From assembly GCA_963801505.1 (NCBI GenBank), contig CAWDEY010000024.1, positions 68,915 through 132,914 of the forward strand: 64,000 bases of DNA, written 5' to 3'. Shown piece by piece: positions 1-9,097 of the stretch; position 1 is the stretch's first letter, and every line of letters begins with the position of its first letter. This DNA comes from JAOUFP01 sp963801505 (GTDB lineage: Bacteria > Nitrospirota > Thermodesulfovibrionia > Thermodesulfovibrionales > UBA6898). Both the position numbers and the translations under genes were made by a program. The notes beneath the pieces are model-generated. The model ran no database searches. It saw only the letters and a list, made by a program, of their open reading frames with translations, and had not been told where the DNA came from.

Positions 1-563
1 CAGGCAAAAATAATGAGCGGGAATTCAGTGTCGTTTTTCCTTCGCGCTGTGAATTCAATGCCGTCTAAAACTTCACCGCTCAATACCTTCTGAATGTTTT
101 CCCTGACTCTGTCCAGATCTTCAGGTATGAACATCTGAAAGGCGTGCAACCCCTTATTGAAATCATCCTGCGTATATCCCAACCTCTCCAGCGCAAAGCG
201 GTTGAAAAACAGTATATTGCCTTTATCGTCAGTCTCAAAGACAAACTGCGGTAATAATTCGGCCAGGTCCTTATACTTTTTTTCGCTCTCCCTCAGCGAT
301 TTTCCGAACTCCTGCTGGAGATTTGCGTCCTCCTGTAATTTGCTTATTCGAATGACGAAGATAATAATTATCGGGGCAACCACTGCCGGCACGAATAGGG
401 CGTCGATAGCTCCAATAGCCAATAACTGATACGAAATAAAACCCCAACGGAGATAACTCTGGATTGCATTGATTACTGCGGTAAAGATTTCTGCTAAAAT
501 TACCGTGACCCAGATAAAGTGCCAGGGGTTTACAGATTCTAATTTCTTGAGCATGCGGCTCAT
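1..563 (-). CDS. Membrane PAS sensor protein, C-terminus off the window
   Basis: Reading the minus strand from ATG at 563 gives an open frame that runs past base 1. The first 75 or so residues hold hydrophobic stretches that look like two or more membrane segments. A short helix (ISKLQEDANLQQEF) and a PAS domain follow, with typical strings such as LRESEKKYKDLAELLPQFVF and FFNRFALERLGYTQDDF. PAS domains bind small ligands or cofactors and pass a signal to an output domain. The output (kinase, GGDEF or other) lies outside the window and cannot be named. The gene starts 48 bases after the end of the frameshifted kinase upstream on the same strand, so it probably belongs to that operon. Confidence 0.75.
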   Translation of the reverse strand, partial: MSRMLKKLESVNPWHFIWVTVILAEIFTAVINAIQSYLRWGFISYQLLAIGAIDALFVPAVVAPIIIIFVIRISKLQEDANLQQEFGKSLRESEKKYKDLAELLPQFVFETDDKGNILFFNRFALERLGYTQDDFNKGLHAFQMFIPEDLDRVRENIQKVLSGEVLDGIEFTARRKNDTEFPLIIFA

Positions 564-611
564 AAATATGGACCCTTGGCAATGTTGAGAAAAAGCCAAC
601 TATTCACGTTC

Positions 612-2321
612 TTACCCCTGTCTTACCGGTATTACAAAAGTAAATCTGCTCCCCTTGCCGAATTCGCTCTCAACCCATATCATTCCCGCCGTGGAGTTCA
701 ACAAGCTTTTTTGTCAGTGCAAGCCCAAGCCCGGTGCCTGCATATTGTCTGGTATATACAGACTCAAGCTGCGAAAACTCTTTAAAGAGCTTCGGCATAT
801 CTTCAGTCTTTATGCCGATGCCGGTGTCTGTGACAGAGATTTCGATGAAATCTCTGTCAGCGGTTGGGTGTTGGGGTTCGGGGTCCAGATTTTCTCCACC
901 AATCCCTAATCCCCAATCCCTAAGCTACTTGTCCGTGCAGCGACATGCACGCTCCCCCCGTCCGGCGTGAACTTCACCGCATTGGACAGAAGGTTAAACA
1001 TTATCTGCTTTAATTTCCTCTCATCAGCCTCTATATCGATATCAGTCTCCGGCCCGATCTCAAGGCCCAGCTTAAGATTATGCTTCATCGCCTTTTCCCT
1101 GAACATGGACAAAGCTGCATTGAGGACATCCTTCAGAGGAAACGCTGACAATTCAAGCTCCATCTTCCCTGATTCTACTTTTGCAAGGTCGAGTATGTCA
1201 TTTATAAGGTCCAGCAGGTGTTTGCCGCTGCTGCAGATGTCTTTTGCATATTCCTTCTGCTTGTCGTTGAGTGGGCCGAACAACTCGTCCTGGAGGACCT
1301 CTGAGAAACCGAGTATTGAATTAAGGGGCGTCCTCAGTTCATGGCTCATATTGGCAAGGAAATCCGATTTGGCCCTGTTGGCATTTGTTGCCGCTAACGT
1401 GGCTTGCTCCAGTGCCAGGTTCTTCTCTTCCAGCAGCTGCAGTAAACGCTTGAAATCTGTTATGTCGTGGACCGTGGCCAGAACGCCCTGGAGCCTCCTG
1501 TCCTGATTGTATAAGACGGTAGCGTTGCAGGACACTATAGTTTGCTTGCCGTCCCTGGCTTTAATGGTGAGCTCGTAGTCTGCGACTCTTTGTTCCCTCA
1601 ACACCAGCTTGATGACTGCCTCCGCCCTTTCCTGATCAGCGAAATACTTCTTGAACGGCGCACCCATCAACTCGCCGCACGTGTACCCGGTCAGAGCCTC
1701 CATCCGTTTGTTTACGTCCTTGATGATGCCGAGCGGATCGGTGGTAATCAGCGCGTCAGCGTTGATATCAAACAAAGAGCGCGTATAGGACTCCTGCTCC
1801 CGCAGGCGCTGATCGAGCTTCTGCCGCGCTGCCTCTGCCTGCTTGCGAGCGCTATTGTCAGTGCTGATCAGCAGATAGCCGATAATCCTGCCTGGAGCGT
1901 CGCGCAGCGCCGTGACCGACACGACTGCCGGGAAACGGCTGCCATCCTTGCGGAGTTGGGTCAACTCGTAAATATCCTCGATGCCGTGCGAGGCCTTATA
2001 CACCAATGATTCAAAACCCGGTTTAATCGGGGTTGAGAACTCGAGGCTCAACCCATTGGCGCGAGCGCTCAGTTCCTTTGGATCGGAGATGTCTGCAGGG
2101 GTAAGTTTGTCAAGCACCTCGGAAGCCGTGTAGCCCAGCATTCTCTCGGCGCCGATATTGAACAATTGGATGATGCCTTTTTCGTCGGTGGCGATACTTG
2201 AGAAATTTTCACTGTTTATAATAGCGTTCTGCAAAGCGCCTCTTTTAAACAGGACTTGTCTTATATGATTCTCTACGGAAGGCGATCTTTCCGGATGACG
2301 ATTCATGGCGTTTCCCTTCAT
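612..2321 (-). pseudogene. PAS-PAS sensor histidine kinase, frameshifted in the ATPase domain
   Basis: This is a soluble hybrid-type sensor kinase without visible membrane segments. Two PAS domains come first (GIIQLFNIGAERMLGYTASE and LGIIKDVNKRMEALTGYT). A HisKA box follows (ANMSHELRTPLNSILGFSE, phospho-acceptor His) and then the N box (LLSNAVKFTPDGG). The first frame stops near 906. The G1 box (SVTDTGIGI) and G2 box (GTGLGLALTKKLVELHGG) continue in another frame, and the last residues (VESEFGKGSRFTFV) need a third. The second break is one extra G in GGCGGGAATG. A G-rich stretch lies between N and G1. I start at 2321 because AGGAGGT sits five bases upstream; an in-frame ATG at 2405 overlaps the regulator gene. 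Either a decayed gene or sequence error. Confidence 0.8.
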
Positions 2322-2385
2322 CTCTGACCTCCTGGCCATGTTCTTGCTGCATTTCTTCAATATCTGTTTCCCCTGAAGGAAATAG

Positions 2386-2760
2386 TCATACTTCACTCCC
2401 TGCATATTTTCTCACCAATTCAGGCAATTCTCTCGTGTTTATGGGCTTTGCCATGTAATCCACAAAGCCGGCCGCCATAAACCGCTCACGGTCGCCTTTC
2501 ATGGCAAAAGAGGTGAGGGCGATGACCCTGATTCCCTTTGTCTTAGGGTCATTTTTGAGGATCCTGATTGCTGCAAGGCCGTCCATGACCGGCATCTGGA
2601 TATCCATGAGTATCAGGTCAGGCGTATGTTCTACTGCTAAGCGTACTCCTTCTGCGCCGTCTCCTGCCTCCAGAGTTTTGTAGCCATGATATGTCAGGAC
2701 AGCAACTATCAATTTCCGGTTCAATTCATTGTCTTCTACTACAAGTATTTTAGCGGACAT
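2386..2760 (-). CDS. Single-domain response regulator (CheY/DivK type)
   Basis: A 124-residue receiver domain with no output domain. The acidic pocket is E9-D10, the phospho-acceptor is D53 in LILMDIQMPVMDG, the switch Thr is T83 and the conserved Lys is K105 in AKPI. Single-domain regulators of this sort relay phosphate or bind partner proteins. It sits directly upstream of the frameshifted PAS kinase on the same strand and overlaps a possible early start of that gene, so the two are probably a kinase-regulator pair. About 165 bases of low-information DNA, containing a degenerate repeated string (gaattctgt), separate it from the HD-GYP gene. Confidence 0.9.
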   Translation of the reverse strand: MSAKILVVEDNELNRKLIVAVLTYHGYKTLEAGDGAEGVRLAVEHTPDLILMDIQMPVMDGLAAIRILKNDPKTKGIRVIALTSFAMKGDRERFMAAGFVDYMAKPINTRELPELVRKYAGSEV

Positions 2761-2924
2761 ATACTATCCCCCTTCCCCGCGCCTTTCAAAAAAGCAGGAA
2801 TCCGGAAGTCAGAATCCGGAATAAAGACAATTGACCCCAAACAGCCTTTTTTTGTCTTCATCTTCCATTCTGAATTCTGTGTTATTGTCTTTATTCTGGC
2901 CCGGAATTCTGTATTCCGTTTCCA

Positions 2925-4439
2925 TTATCCCTTCATCTTCTCATAAATCTCTTCAAATTGCGAAGCCGTTTCCATGAATGCCTTCAGCACCTGTGGGTCA
3001 AAGTGCTGCGGCAGGGTCCTTCCGTCGCCTTCGGTGATTATCCTGCAGGTTGTCTCATGGTCAAAGGCAGGTTTATAGGCCCTCTTGTTCCTGAGAGCGT
3101 CGTATTGGTCCGCGAGATTCAACATCCTTCCTGGCAGGGGTATCTGCTCGCCCTTTAATCCATTTGGATACCCGCCTCCGTCCCACCGTTCGTGGTGGTT
3201 GAGGCATATCTCTTTTGCCATAGTCAATCTTACATGCTTGCCGAGTATCTTTGAGCCGTACAGTGTATGTAGCCTCATGGATTCAAATTCCTCATCAGAC
3301 AGTCTACCCGGCTTTTTCAGGATGTAAGAAGGCACATGAATCTTTCCCACATCATGCATCAGCGCCTGTATTCGAACAATATTAATAAAGTTCTCCGGCA
3401 TACCGAGTTGCTTTGCGATCAGGCCGCAATACTCTCCGACTCTTATGATGTGATTGCCTGTGTCCTCATCATGTACCTCCGACGCCCGTGCAAGAGCATG
3501 GAGCATATAATCAAAGGCATTCTCTGTCTCTTTGATCTGGACGGAAATGGATTTTAAAAATAGGCTCTGCACAACAAGACTTTCCAGGACAGAAGCGTCA
3601 TGCTCGGTAACGTTCCTGTCGTAGTTAAACGCGACAATGCAGAAATCATCGCTCAGAAAACCGACGGCATTTGTAACAGGCTTATCGATAGACCCGAATT
3701 TTTCAACAAGGTGCCGAAGGTCTGAGCTTCCAAGCTCAGCCTCATTACAAAAAACCATTATTGAGCTGGACTGTTCAGGAAGACATGCCCCGATGTCGAA
3801 CTCAACCGCTTTTCTGTTTAAGCCTTCCTGTCCGGCCTCATAGAGGTACCATCTCCTCTTGCCTTCAGCAAAATAACCGACCATAACCATCTCAGGTCTT
3901 TCTGCTGTACCGGCAGTATGATTTACAAGACGGCTGATAATATGATCTATAGCGGACATAAAGTCGAAATTCAAGGGATCAAAGCGGTTTATAAGCTGTC
4001 TCCCGGATGACGTAAGAGTTGTTATCCTGCTATAGGCCTGATTTAAACTGTCATTGAGGTTTTTTATCTTAAGGAGCATCTTTATCCGCGCGAACACCTC
4101 TGCCTGGTCAAAGGGCTTTGATATAAAATCCTCTGCGCCTGCCTCAATCCCCTTGATCCTGTCTTCCTTTGAACTGAGGGAAGTGATCATAACAACAGGG
4201 ACGTCCTTGGACCTTTCGTCGTCCTTGATTTTACTGCATATCTCAAAGCCATCTATCCCCGGCATCATAACGTCAAGAAGAACGAGGTCGATGCCTTGTT
4301 CATTTATCCTCTCCAGCGCCTCCTGTCCGCTTGCTGCCTTAATCACCTCATAACCTCTCGAGGCAAGTAACGCCTCAAGGAGCTTGAGATTTTGAGGCTC
4401 GTCGTCAACGCATAATATCCGCGGCTTTTGTGTGTTCAT
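2925..4439 (-). CDS. Response regulator with C-terminal HD-GYP c-di-GMP phosphodiesterase
   Basis: A 504-residue protein with three parts. Residues 1-125 are a receiver (D56 acceptor, LVLLDVMMPGIDG). The middle 180 residues are an unassigned, possibly GAF-like region. The C-terminal 180 residues are an HD-GYP domain with the metal motif ALMHDVGKI and the signature HHERWDGGGYPNG. HD-GYP enzymes hydrolyse c-di-GMP, usually to GMP or pGpG. The start codon overlaps the stop of the diguanylate cyclase gene upstream by the ATGA arrangement, so synthesis and breakdown enzymes are translationally coupled. All catalytic motifs appear intact. Confidence 0.92.
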   Translation of the reverse strand: MNTQKPRILCVDDEPQNLKLLEALLASRGYEVIKAASGQEALERINEQGIDLVLLDVMMPGIDGFEICSKIKDDERSKDVPVVMITSLSSKEDRIKGIEAGAEDFISKPFDQAEVFARIKMLLKIKNLNDSLNQAYSRITTLTSSGRQLINRFDPLNFDFMSAIDHIISRLVNHTAGTAERPEMVMVGYFAEGKRRWYLYEAGQEGLNRKAVEFDIGACLPEQSSSIMVFCNEAELGSSDLRHLVEKFGSIDKPVTNAVGFLSDDFCIVAFNYDRNVTEHDASVLESLVVQSLFLKSISVQIKETENAFDYMLHALARASEVHDEDTGNHIIRVGEYCGLIAKQLGMPENFINIVRIQALMHDVGKIHVPSYILKKPGRLSDEEFESMRLHTLYGSKILGKHVRLTMAKEICLNHHERWDGGGYPNGLKGEQIPLPGRMLNLADQYDALRNKRAYKPAFDHETTCRIITEGDGRTLPQHFDPQVLKAFMETASQFEEIYEKMKG

Positions 4440-5695
4440 AAGTCTCCTTTATTCCTCAACAGCGGACCAAAAGCCTCTACCCGGTTCCGGCCGTTTTCCT
4501 TTGCGGCGTATAGCGCCTTGTCCGCCTGCTGCAACAATATCTCATCAGATACCGCTGCATCGCCACTCATCGTAGCCACCCCCAGGCTTATTGTGACAAC
4601 CCCCCACGGCAATGATTTTTCATGCGGCTTCTTCATCTTCTCAACATTTGCCCTTATCTGTTCAGCAATCAGCATGGCGGATTCCTGCTTTGTATCGGAC
4701 AACAATACTATAAATTCCTCTCCCCCATAACGTGCACAGAAATCGCCCGGTCGCTTTATCGTTTCCTGTATTCTCCCGGCTATAGCCTTAAGGCATTCAT
4801 CACCGGCAATATGCCCGTAGGTATCGTTATATGCCTTGAAATGATCTATATCGACCATGATGACAGACAGGGGGTTGTGGCCTCTCAGGCTGCGTTTGAA
4901 TTCCACCGGCATGCGCTCCATAAATGCCCGCCTGTTGGCAATGCCGGTCAGAGCGTCAATAACAGCCTGCCTCTGTATGATTCCATAGGCTTTGTCAAGC
5001 CTTGCCCCGAAAAGAATTATTCCAAGCACACCCATCAGCCCTATCACAACGTTACCCAATATGAGAGTGATCACATAGCTCCTATGAGGCAAGGGCATCA
5101 CTATGCTTATGCCGCCTCTGATATCTCCCTCCTTATAGCCCTGTTTTGCATGACATTTGAGACATTCTTTTTCCACTTTGAGAGGCGCCATATAAAAAAA
5201 CTTTGAATTCGGGCCGTCTTTAAAGGTTTCCCCGACTTCCTTCGCGCCTTTTTCAAAGGCTTCCAGGGCCTTTTGTTCGCGCGAAGTAGCCCGGTTTTCA
5301 GGACGCAAAAGCTTCAGGCTCGTTAAATGGATCTGGACTGTTCCGCTTTTGGCCGACAGTTCAGCCAACTGCCTGGTCATATAAGCAGGATTGATCTTCG
5401 TGAGCGTCAAATTGTCATTGACCTTAATGTCCCTCATAGGGTCCTCGAGATAAGGATTGGGCTGAGTGTCTTTTGTCACAGGGACATATACCCCGCCATG
5501 CATCGCATTCCACTGTCGGTCCACGACAGTTCTTTCAAACAATGCCCGTGCAGTGCTGAATATCAGCTCCTTATGTGTCTGCTCCGAGTTGTAATACTCC
5601 ACCGTGAAGGAGCCGACTACAAACAGCAGCCATGAGAAAATTAAGACCAATGTCTTATTTTTCATGGTATTTTTATAATTCTTTGTTTTGTTCAT
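4436..5695 (-). CDS. Heme-type (CxxCH) sensor diguanylate cyclase
   Basis: A 419-residue membrane protein. One N-terminal membrane helix (about 12-31) leads into a periplasmic domain of the DUF3365 / Tll0287-like type. This ends in a c-type heme motif, CLKCH at 178-182. A second membrane helix follows (about 207-230), then a GGDEF domain with GGEEF at 324-328 and the usual VDIDHFKAYNDTYGH segment. The active site looks complete, so it should make c-di-GMP from GTP. A covalently bound periplasmic heme suggests sensing of redox state or a gaseous ligand; that is inference. Another in-frame ATG lies at 5665. A small ORF ends 12 bases upstream, and the HD-GYP gene is coupled downstream. Confidence 0.9.
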   Translation of the reverse strand: MNKTKNYKNTMKNKTLVLIFSWLLFVVGSFTVEYYNSEQTHKELIFSTARALFERTVVDRQWNAMHGGVYVPVTKDTQPNPYLEDPMRDIKVNDNLTLTKINPAYMTRQLAELSAKSGTVQIHLTSLKLLRPENRATSREQKALEAFEKGAKEVGETFKDGPNSKFFYMAPLKVEKECLKCHAKQGYKEGDIRGGISIVMPLPHRSYVITLILGNVVIGLMGVLGIILFGARLDKAYGIIQRQAVIDALTGIANRRAFMERMPVEFKRSLRGHNPLSVIMVDIDHFKAYNDTYGHIAGDECLKAIAGRIQETIKRPGDFCARYGGEEFIVLLSDTKQESAMLIAEQIRANVEKMKKPHEKSLPWGVVTISLGVATMSGDAAVSDEILLQQADKALYAAKENGRNRVEAFGPLLRNKGDL

Positions 5696-5707
5696 TATTT
5701 TCAGTTA

Positions 5708-5842
5708 TTAGTCTGTTGGCTGCCTTATCGGAGCCCGCCCGGCAAGCATTAAAGCAATCCCGCGGAGGTCCTTTGCGTATTCCAGGATTTCGTGGAATGT
5801 TTCATTTGGATGCCACAAGAGTGAATTTTCAGTAAAAGTCAT
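5708..5842 (-). CDS. Small 44-residue protein upstream of the diguanylate cyclase
   Basis: An ATG at 5842 follows a good ribosome binding site (GGAGG, spaced by GGAAA) and opens a 44-residue frame ending 12 bases before the cyclase start. The peptide begins MTFTENSLLWHPNETFHEIL and ends with GRAPIRQPTD. It has mixed charged and hydrophobic residues and no membrane helix. I do not recognise a family. The strong ribosome site, the spacing and the codon use like its neighbours argue for a real gene that is the first member of the c-di-GMP operon. It could also be a leader peptide. Confidence 0.5.
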   Translation of the reverse strand: MTFTENSLLWHPNETFHEILEYAKDLRGIALMLAGRAPIRQPTD

Positions 5843-6176
5843 TTTCCCCTCCAGAGAATTTGTTTCAATAGTGTATCGTCTTGGGTAATTATCTCACAAT
5901 ATGCCTGAATGTCAAACAGCAGCAACAGTCATGCAATAATTTTACGGACGGACACAGGCATGAGTGCAGGCTTGGGAGTGTGAAGGGAAGTTATATGATA
6001 AAGCAGCAACTGTTCACAGAAAGCCTCAAAGAACGCAGGGAAAACAGTAGTCTGGGACTGAAAGAGGAATTATCAATTTAGTTGTACACAGGTCCTGTCG
6101 GGAACCTCTTGTTTTTACTTTGAGATCTCCGTGGGCTATGTGGTCAACTGTCTTTTTCAGGAAGAAAGCTAAACCG
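5843..6176. other. Gene-free stretch between the c-di-GMP operon and hisC
   Basis: No coding region, RNA gene or clear hairpin terminator was recognised here. It lies downstream of hisC and upstream of the small ORF, all on the minus strand, so it should hold the promoter of the c-di-GMP operon. No confident -35/-10 pair could be fixed by eye. Confidence 0.4.
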
Positions 6177-7211
6177 TCAGCCCCTGGTTATCTCCTGCAA
6201 TGCCATCAAAAACGCCGTATTTTCCTTTGGGGTCCCGACAGTCACGCGGAGGCAGCCTGATACAACATTATGCATGTTCCTGAGGAGGATGCCTTTTTTC
6301 AGTAAAGAGGCATACACATAATCAGGGTCTTCCACCCTAAAGAGTATGAAGTTTGCCTCCGAAGGAAAGGGGGTGACGCCTTCTGTCTTAATCATCTCCT
6401 CAAGCAGCCTCTCCCGTTCTGTAACGATTGCTTTTATGGATGTCCTGAATTCCTTTTTCATCTTTAACGCAGCTGCAGCTACAGCCTGTGAAAATGAATT
6501 GAGGTTAAAGGGGAGCCTCACCTTGTTGACTTCCCTGATGATCTCAGGGTCGGCCAGCATGAAACCAAGCCTCAGCGCCGCGAGGCCGACCTTGCTCAGG
6601 GTCCTCATGATGACAAGGTTCCTGTAATCCTTAAGCAAAGGCAGCATCCCTGTTTCGCTTGAGAAAGGCTGATACGCTTCATCTACAATAACTATGCCTC
6701 GCGAGGCCTCAATGATCTTCAATATCCTCTCTGTGGAAAAGCAGTTTCCAGTCGGGTTATTAGGGCTGCTGAGGAAGATGAGTTTAGGTTTTTCTTTTCT
6801 GACAGCCTTCAGAAATCCCTCCATATCAAGATCAAACTCTTTATCAAGTGGGACCTCTATTTTCTTTTCGCCGAGCGCCTGGCTGATGATCCCGTACATG
6901 GAAAACGTGGGGACAGGGTATGAGACCGGCCCGCCGAAGGTTGTGATCAGATAGTAGATCAGTTCATCAGAGCCGTTTCCAAAGAGTATGTTCTCAGTAT
7001 TTACGCCGAGGTCTCTTGCGAGCAGACGTCTTATAGCCCCGGCTTCAGGGTCAGGGTAGCGGTTGGTCCTGACCCCCGTGATGCTCCCGGCAGCCGCTGC
7101 AAACCCATAAGGGCTTTCGTTTGCATCGAGCTTGATCCTGCAGGCTATCTCTTTTGCATCATACGCCTTGAGTGCGGAGACCTGTTTTTTAACGAGTTTT
7201 CTGATATCCAT
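6177..7211 (-). CDS. hisC: Histidinol-phosphate aminotransferase
   Basis: A 344-residue fold-type I PLP enzyme. It moves an amino group from glutamate to imidazole acetol phosphate in histidine synthesis. Seen motifs are the N-terminal substrate segment LDANESPYG, the NRYPDPEA loop, SSPNNPTGN, the VIVDEAYQPF segment whose Asp contacts the PLP ring nitrogen, RTLSK with the Schiff-base lysine, and LAALRLGF. The length is typical. hisI and hisE lie about 35 kb away, so the histidine genes are scattered here. The gene stands alone between a diguanylate cyclase and a gene-free stretch. Confidence 0.93.
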   Translation of the reverse strand: MDIRKLVKKQVSALKAYDAKEIACRIKLDANESPYGFAAAAGSITGVRTNRYPDPEAGAIRRLLARDLGVNTENILFGNGSDELIYYLITTFGGPVSYPVPTFSMYGIISQALGEKKIEVPLDKEFDLDMEGFLKAVRKEKPKLIFLSSPNNPTGNCFSTERILKIIEASRGIVIVDEAYQPFSSETGMLPLLKDYRNLVIMRTLSKVGLAALRLGFMLADPEIIREVNKVRLPFNLNSFSQAVAAAALKMKKEFRTSIKAIVTERERLLEEMIKTEGVTPFPSEANFILFRVEDPDYVYASLLKKGILLRNMHNVVSGCLRVTVGTPKENTAFLMALQEITRG

Positions 7212-7300
7212 TGCAATGGATTATAGCACAAACAGGCCATTTATGGCCTGCCAGGTAAGCAGCAATTAATGGCGAAAGGTATTTGAAATATTGAAAGAAC

Positions 7301-7468
7301 TTACCGCGGAGACGCAGAGGACGCAAAGAGTTTGATTATATATTTCCGCTGAGAGGGCGGAAATGTATAAACCTGCACTTCGAGATTGCAGGGGACGGCA
7401 TCATCTGCTTCCCGGCCTCTCACCGGGAAACAGAATTATCTTAACCTCTGTGATCTCTGAGTCTCGCT
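7301..7468. repeat. Dispersed CACAGAG-type inverted repeat, degenerate copy
   Basis: The left arm (ccgcggagacgcagagg) and right arm (acctctgtgatctctgag) are roughly inverted, with about 120 bases between. The interior includes two smaller hairpins built on CCGC...GCGG and CCCGG...CCGGG. The arms match the family seen at 11790, 27486, 28074, 30775 and 57406. It fills the gap between hisC and the next diguanylate cyclase. Confidence 0.6.
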
Positions 7469-7505
7469 TAGAAGCGCCTACTGTTGGCTGTGGTGAATAT
7501 TTCTT

Positions 7506-8831
7506 CTACCGCGCCCGCCTGCGGTCCATTATGAAAATGCTTTTTGCAAAGGTCTTCGCGTACTGTTTGAGTTCCGAGACCCTCTGGGTCACTTCCCTGG
7601 GCTCGCTGATCAGAGTTCTGTCTGTGTTGACTACTGCTATTGAGACTGTCATGATGCCGAACATCGCCGGCTTATCACTCCTGTCAATAGAGAGGATATA
7701 ACCCTTTTTAGCGTCTTCGGGGTCATAATGCTCTATAATACCCCTGTCGAACTCCTCTATGATCCTGCTGCAGATAGGCTGCACCCTGTCAGGAGAGCAG
7801 ATCAGGATAAAATCATCACCGCCGATATGGCCCAGAAAATCGTCTTTTGTCCCGTATTCTTTCTTTATCCTGATAAGCAGTTCGGCCATCCATTTAATGA
7901 GGTCGCTGCCCCTTGAATAGCTGTAACGGTCATTAAAGGACTTGAAATTATCAAGGTCTATGAGGCAGAAGGAAAAGCTCTGCGTTTCGTTCAGCCGCGT
8001 AAAGAGCTCTTTTTCAATCGCCAGATTCCCAGGGAGCTTTGTCAGCGGATTGGCGTCAAGGTTCATCTCCTCAAGCTCCTTCAGACGCGCGGACATCTGC
8101 TTGAACGATAAGGCCAGGTCCGCAAGTTCATCAGCCCCTGTGATCTCAGGAAGATTGTCGAAGTCACCGCTTTTAATAGAATCTGCCGCCTCTTTTAAAC
8201 TGACTATTGCTGTATTGATGTGGTTGGTAATCAGATAGGCAAACAATATGCCGAACACCAACGAAAATACACTCAGCACTGTTGTTATCATCAAGGCCTT
8301 CTCGCTCAGTACGTTCGTCTGGTTTATGTAATAATTCTGCTGTGCCTTGATCCTGAGGTCCATATCTTTCAGGGAAGCAAGGAGCGCGGCAAAAGCGGAC
8401 TTTAGCTCTCTGAAAGATATTTGCTCAGCCTCTTTGCCCTTTCCCTCCCTGACCAGAGAGACCTCTTTCTTAAAAAGCATGTTGTATTTTTGGTGGTTTT
8501 CAGAGATATTTCCGGTCATACTGCTGTCATATATGCCTGTTTTTTCAAGTTCCGCAAGGTGCAAATTAAACTCTCTGCTTCTGTCCCAGAACATGTTCTC
8601 CGCGTCGTTCTGGCGAAGCATCAGGTACCGTTTCTCGTAGAGGTCCTGGGCCAGCGCGCTATCATTCATACTGGTCAGTTTTTCACTTACAGTGGCATAA
8701 TCAAATAGTATGGTTGTTGTGATATTGTTGAGGTTCTTGAGTGTATAAATAGCGTAAATGCCGACGACCAGGGTGAATGCTATCATGACAATATAACTGA
8801 GGAATATCTTATGTCTGATGGAAAAGTTCAT
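7506..8831 (-). CDS. Four-helix-bundle sensor with HAMP and GGDEF domains
   Basis: A 441-residue membrane protein. A helix at about 8-30 anchors a periplasmic helical sensor region, followed by a second membrane helix near 185-205. A HAMP linker comes next (SLKEAADSIKSGDFDNLPEI) and then a GGDEF domain with the signature GGDDF and the substrate segment LIDLDNFKSFNDRYSYSRG. GGDDF is an accepted variant, so cyclase activity is likely but not certain. The inhibitory RxxD site is not obvious. It stands alone, transcribed away from the acyl-ligase fusion gene. Confidence 0.85.
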   Translation of the reverse strand: MNFSIRHKIFLSYIVMIAFTLVVGIYAIYTLKNLNNITTTILFDYATVSEKLTSMNDSALAQDLYEKRYLMLRQNDAENMFWDRSREFNLHLAELEKTGIYDSSMTGNISENHQKYNMLFKKEVSLVREGKGKEAEQISFRELKSAFAALLASLKDMDLRIKAQQNYYINQTNVLSEKALMITTVLSVFSLVFGILFAYLITNHINTAIVSLKEAADSIKSGDFDNLPEITGADELADLALSFKQMSARLKELEEMNLDANPLTKLPGNLAIEKELFTRLNETQSFSFCLIDLDNFKSFNDRYSYSRGSDLIKWMAELLIRIKKEYGTKDDFLGHIGGDDFILICSPDRVQPICSRIIEEFDRGIIEHYDPEDAKKGYILSIDRSDKPAMFGIMTVSIAVVNTDRTLISEPREVTQRVSELKQYAKTFAKSIFIMDRRRAR

Positions 8832-8967
8832 GTTTTGTTATATTACCTTTTTTGAGGCTAAAATGCATGTATTATATGTTCCCATTGTGTCCTGAACTCT
8901 TTGCCATGATAAATTGCAGGCATTTACTTTCTGTTTTCAGTAAAATGTAAAAAAGTATATAACTACT

Positions 8968-9056
8968 CAGGTTGTTTAGACTGTAGTCTGTTAGGTCTGC
9001 ACACAGAACGAAGCAGGGCTTTTACCACTGGCCACCTAAACGCCTACAGACTATTA
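8968..9056. repeat. Dispersed 88-base repeat (family B), plus orientation
   Basis: This stretch begins caggttgtttagactgtag and ends cgcctacagactattaac. The reverse complement of 43098-43186 matches it over nearly the whole length with scattered differences, including the internal strings ctgttagg, agaacgaa, ggcttttaccac and ccacctaaac. It lies between divergent genes, so it may sit in the promoter region of the acyl-ligase fusion. Confidence 0.7.
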
Positions 9057-9097
9057 ACCAGAATCCTGAATAGATACGAGTGAACAAGGGCACTATA

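Noticed and set aside
271..582. 103-residue minus-strand frame beginning PRVHIYEPHAQEIR
   Set aside because: It is in a different frame from the membrane PAS sensor that covers the same bases and has clear PAS motifs; it looks like a shadow.
4436..9000. Selenocysteine codons in signalling genes, given the tRNA-Sec
   Set aside because: The in-frame stops seen in the window sit at frameshifts or gene ends, not inside motifs that would carry Sec, and no SECIS-like hairpin was found beside them.
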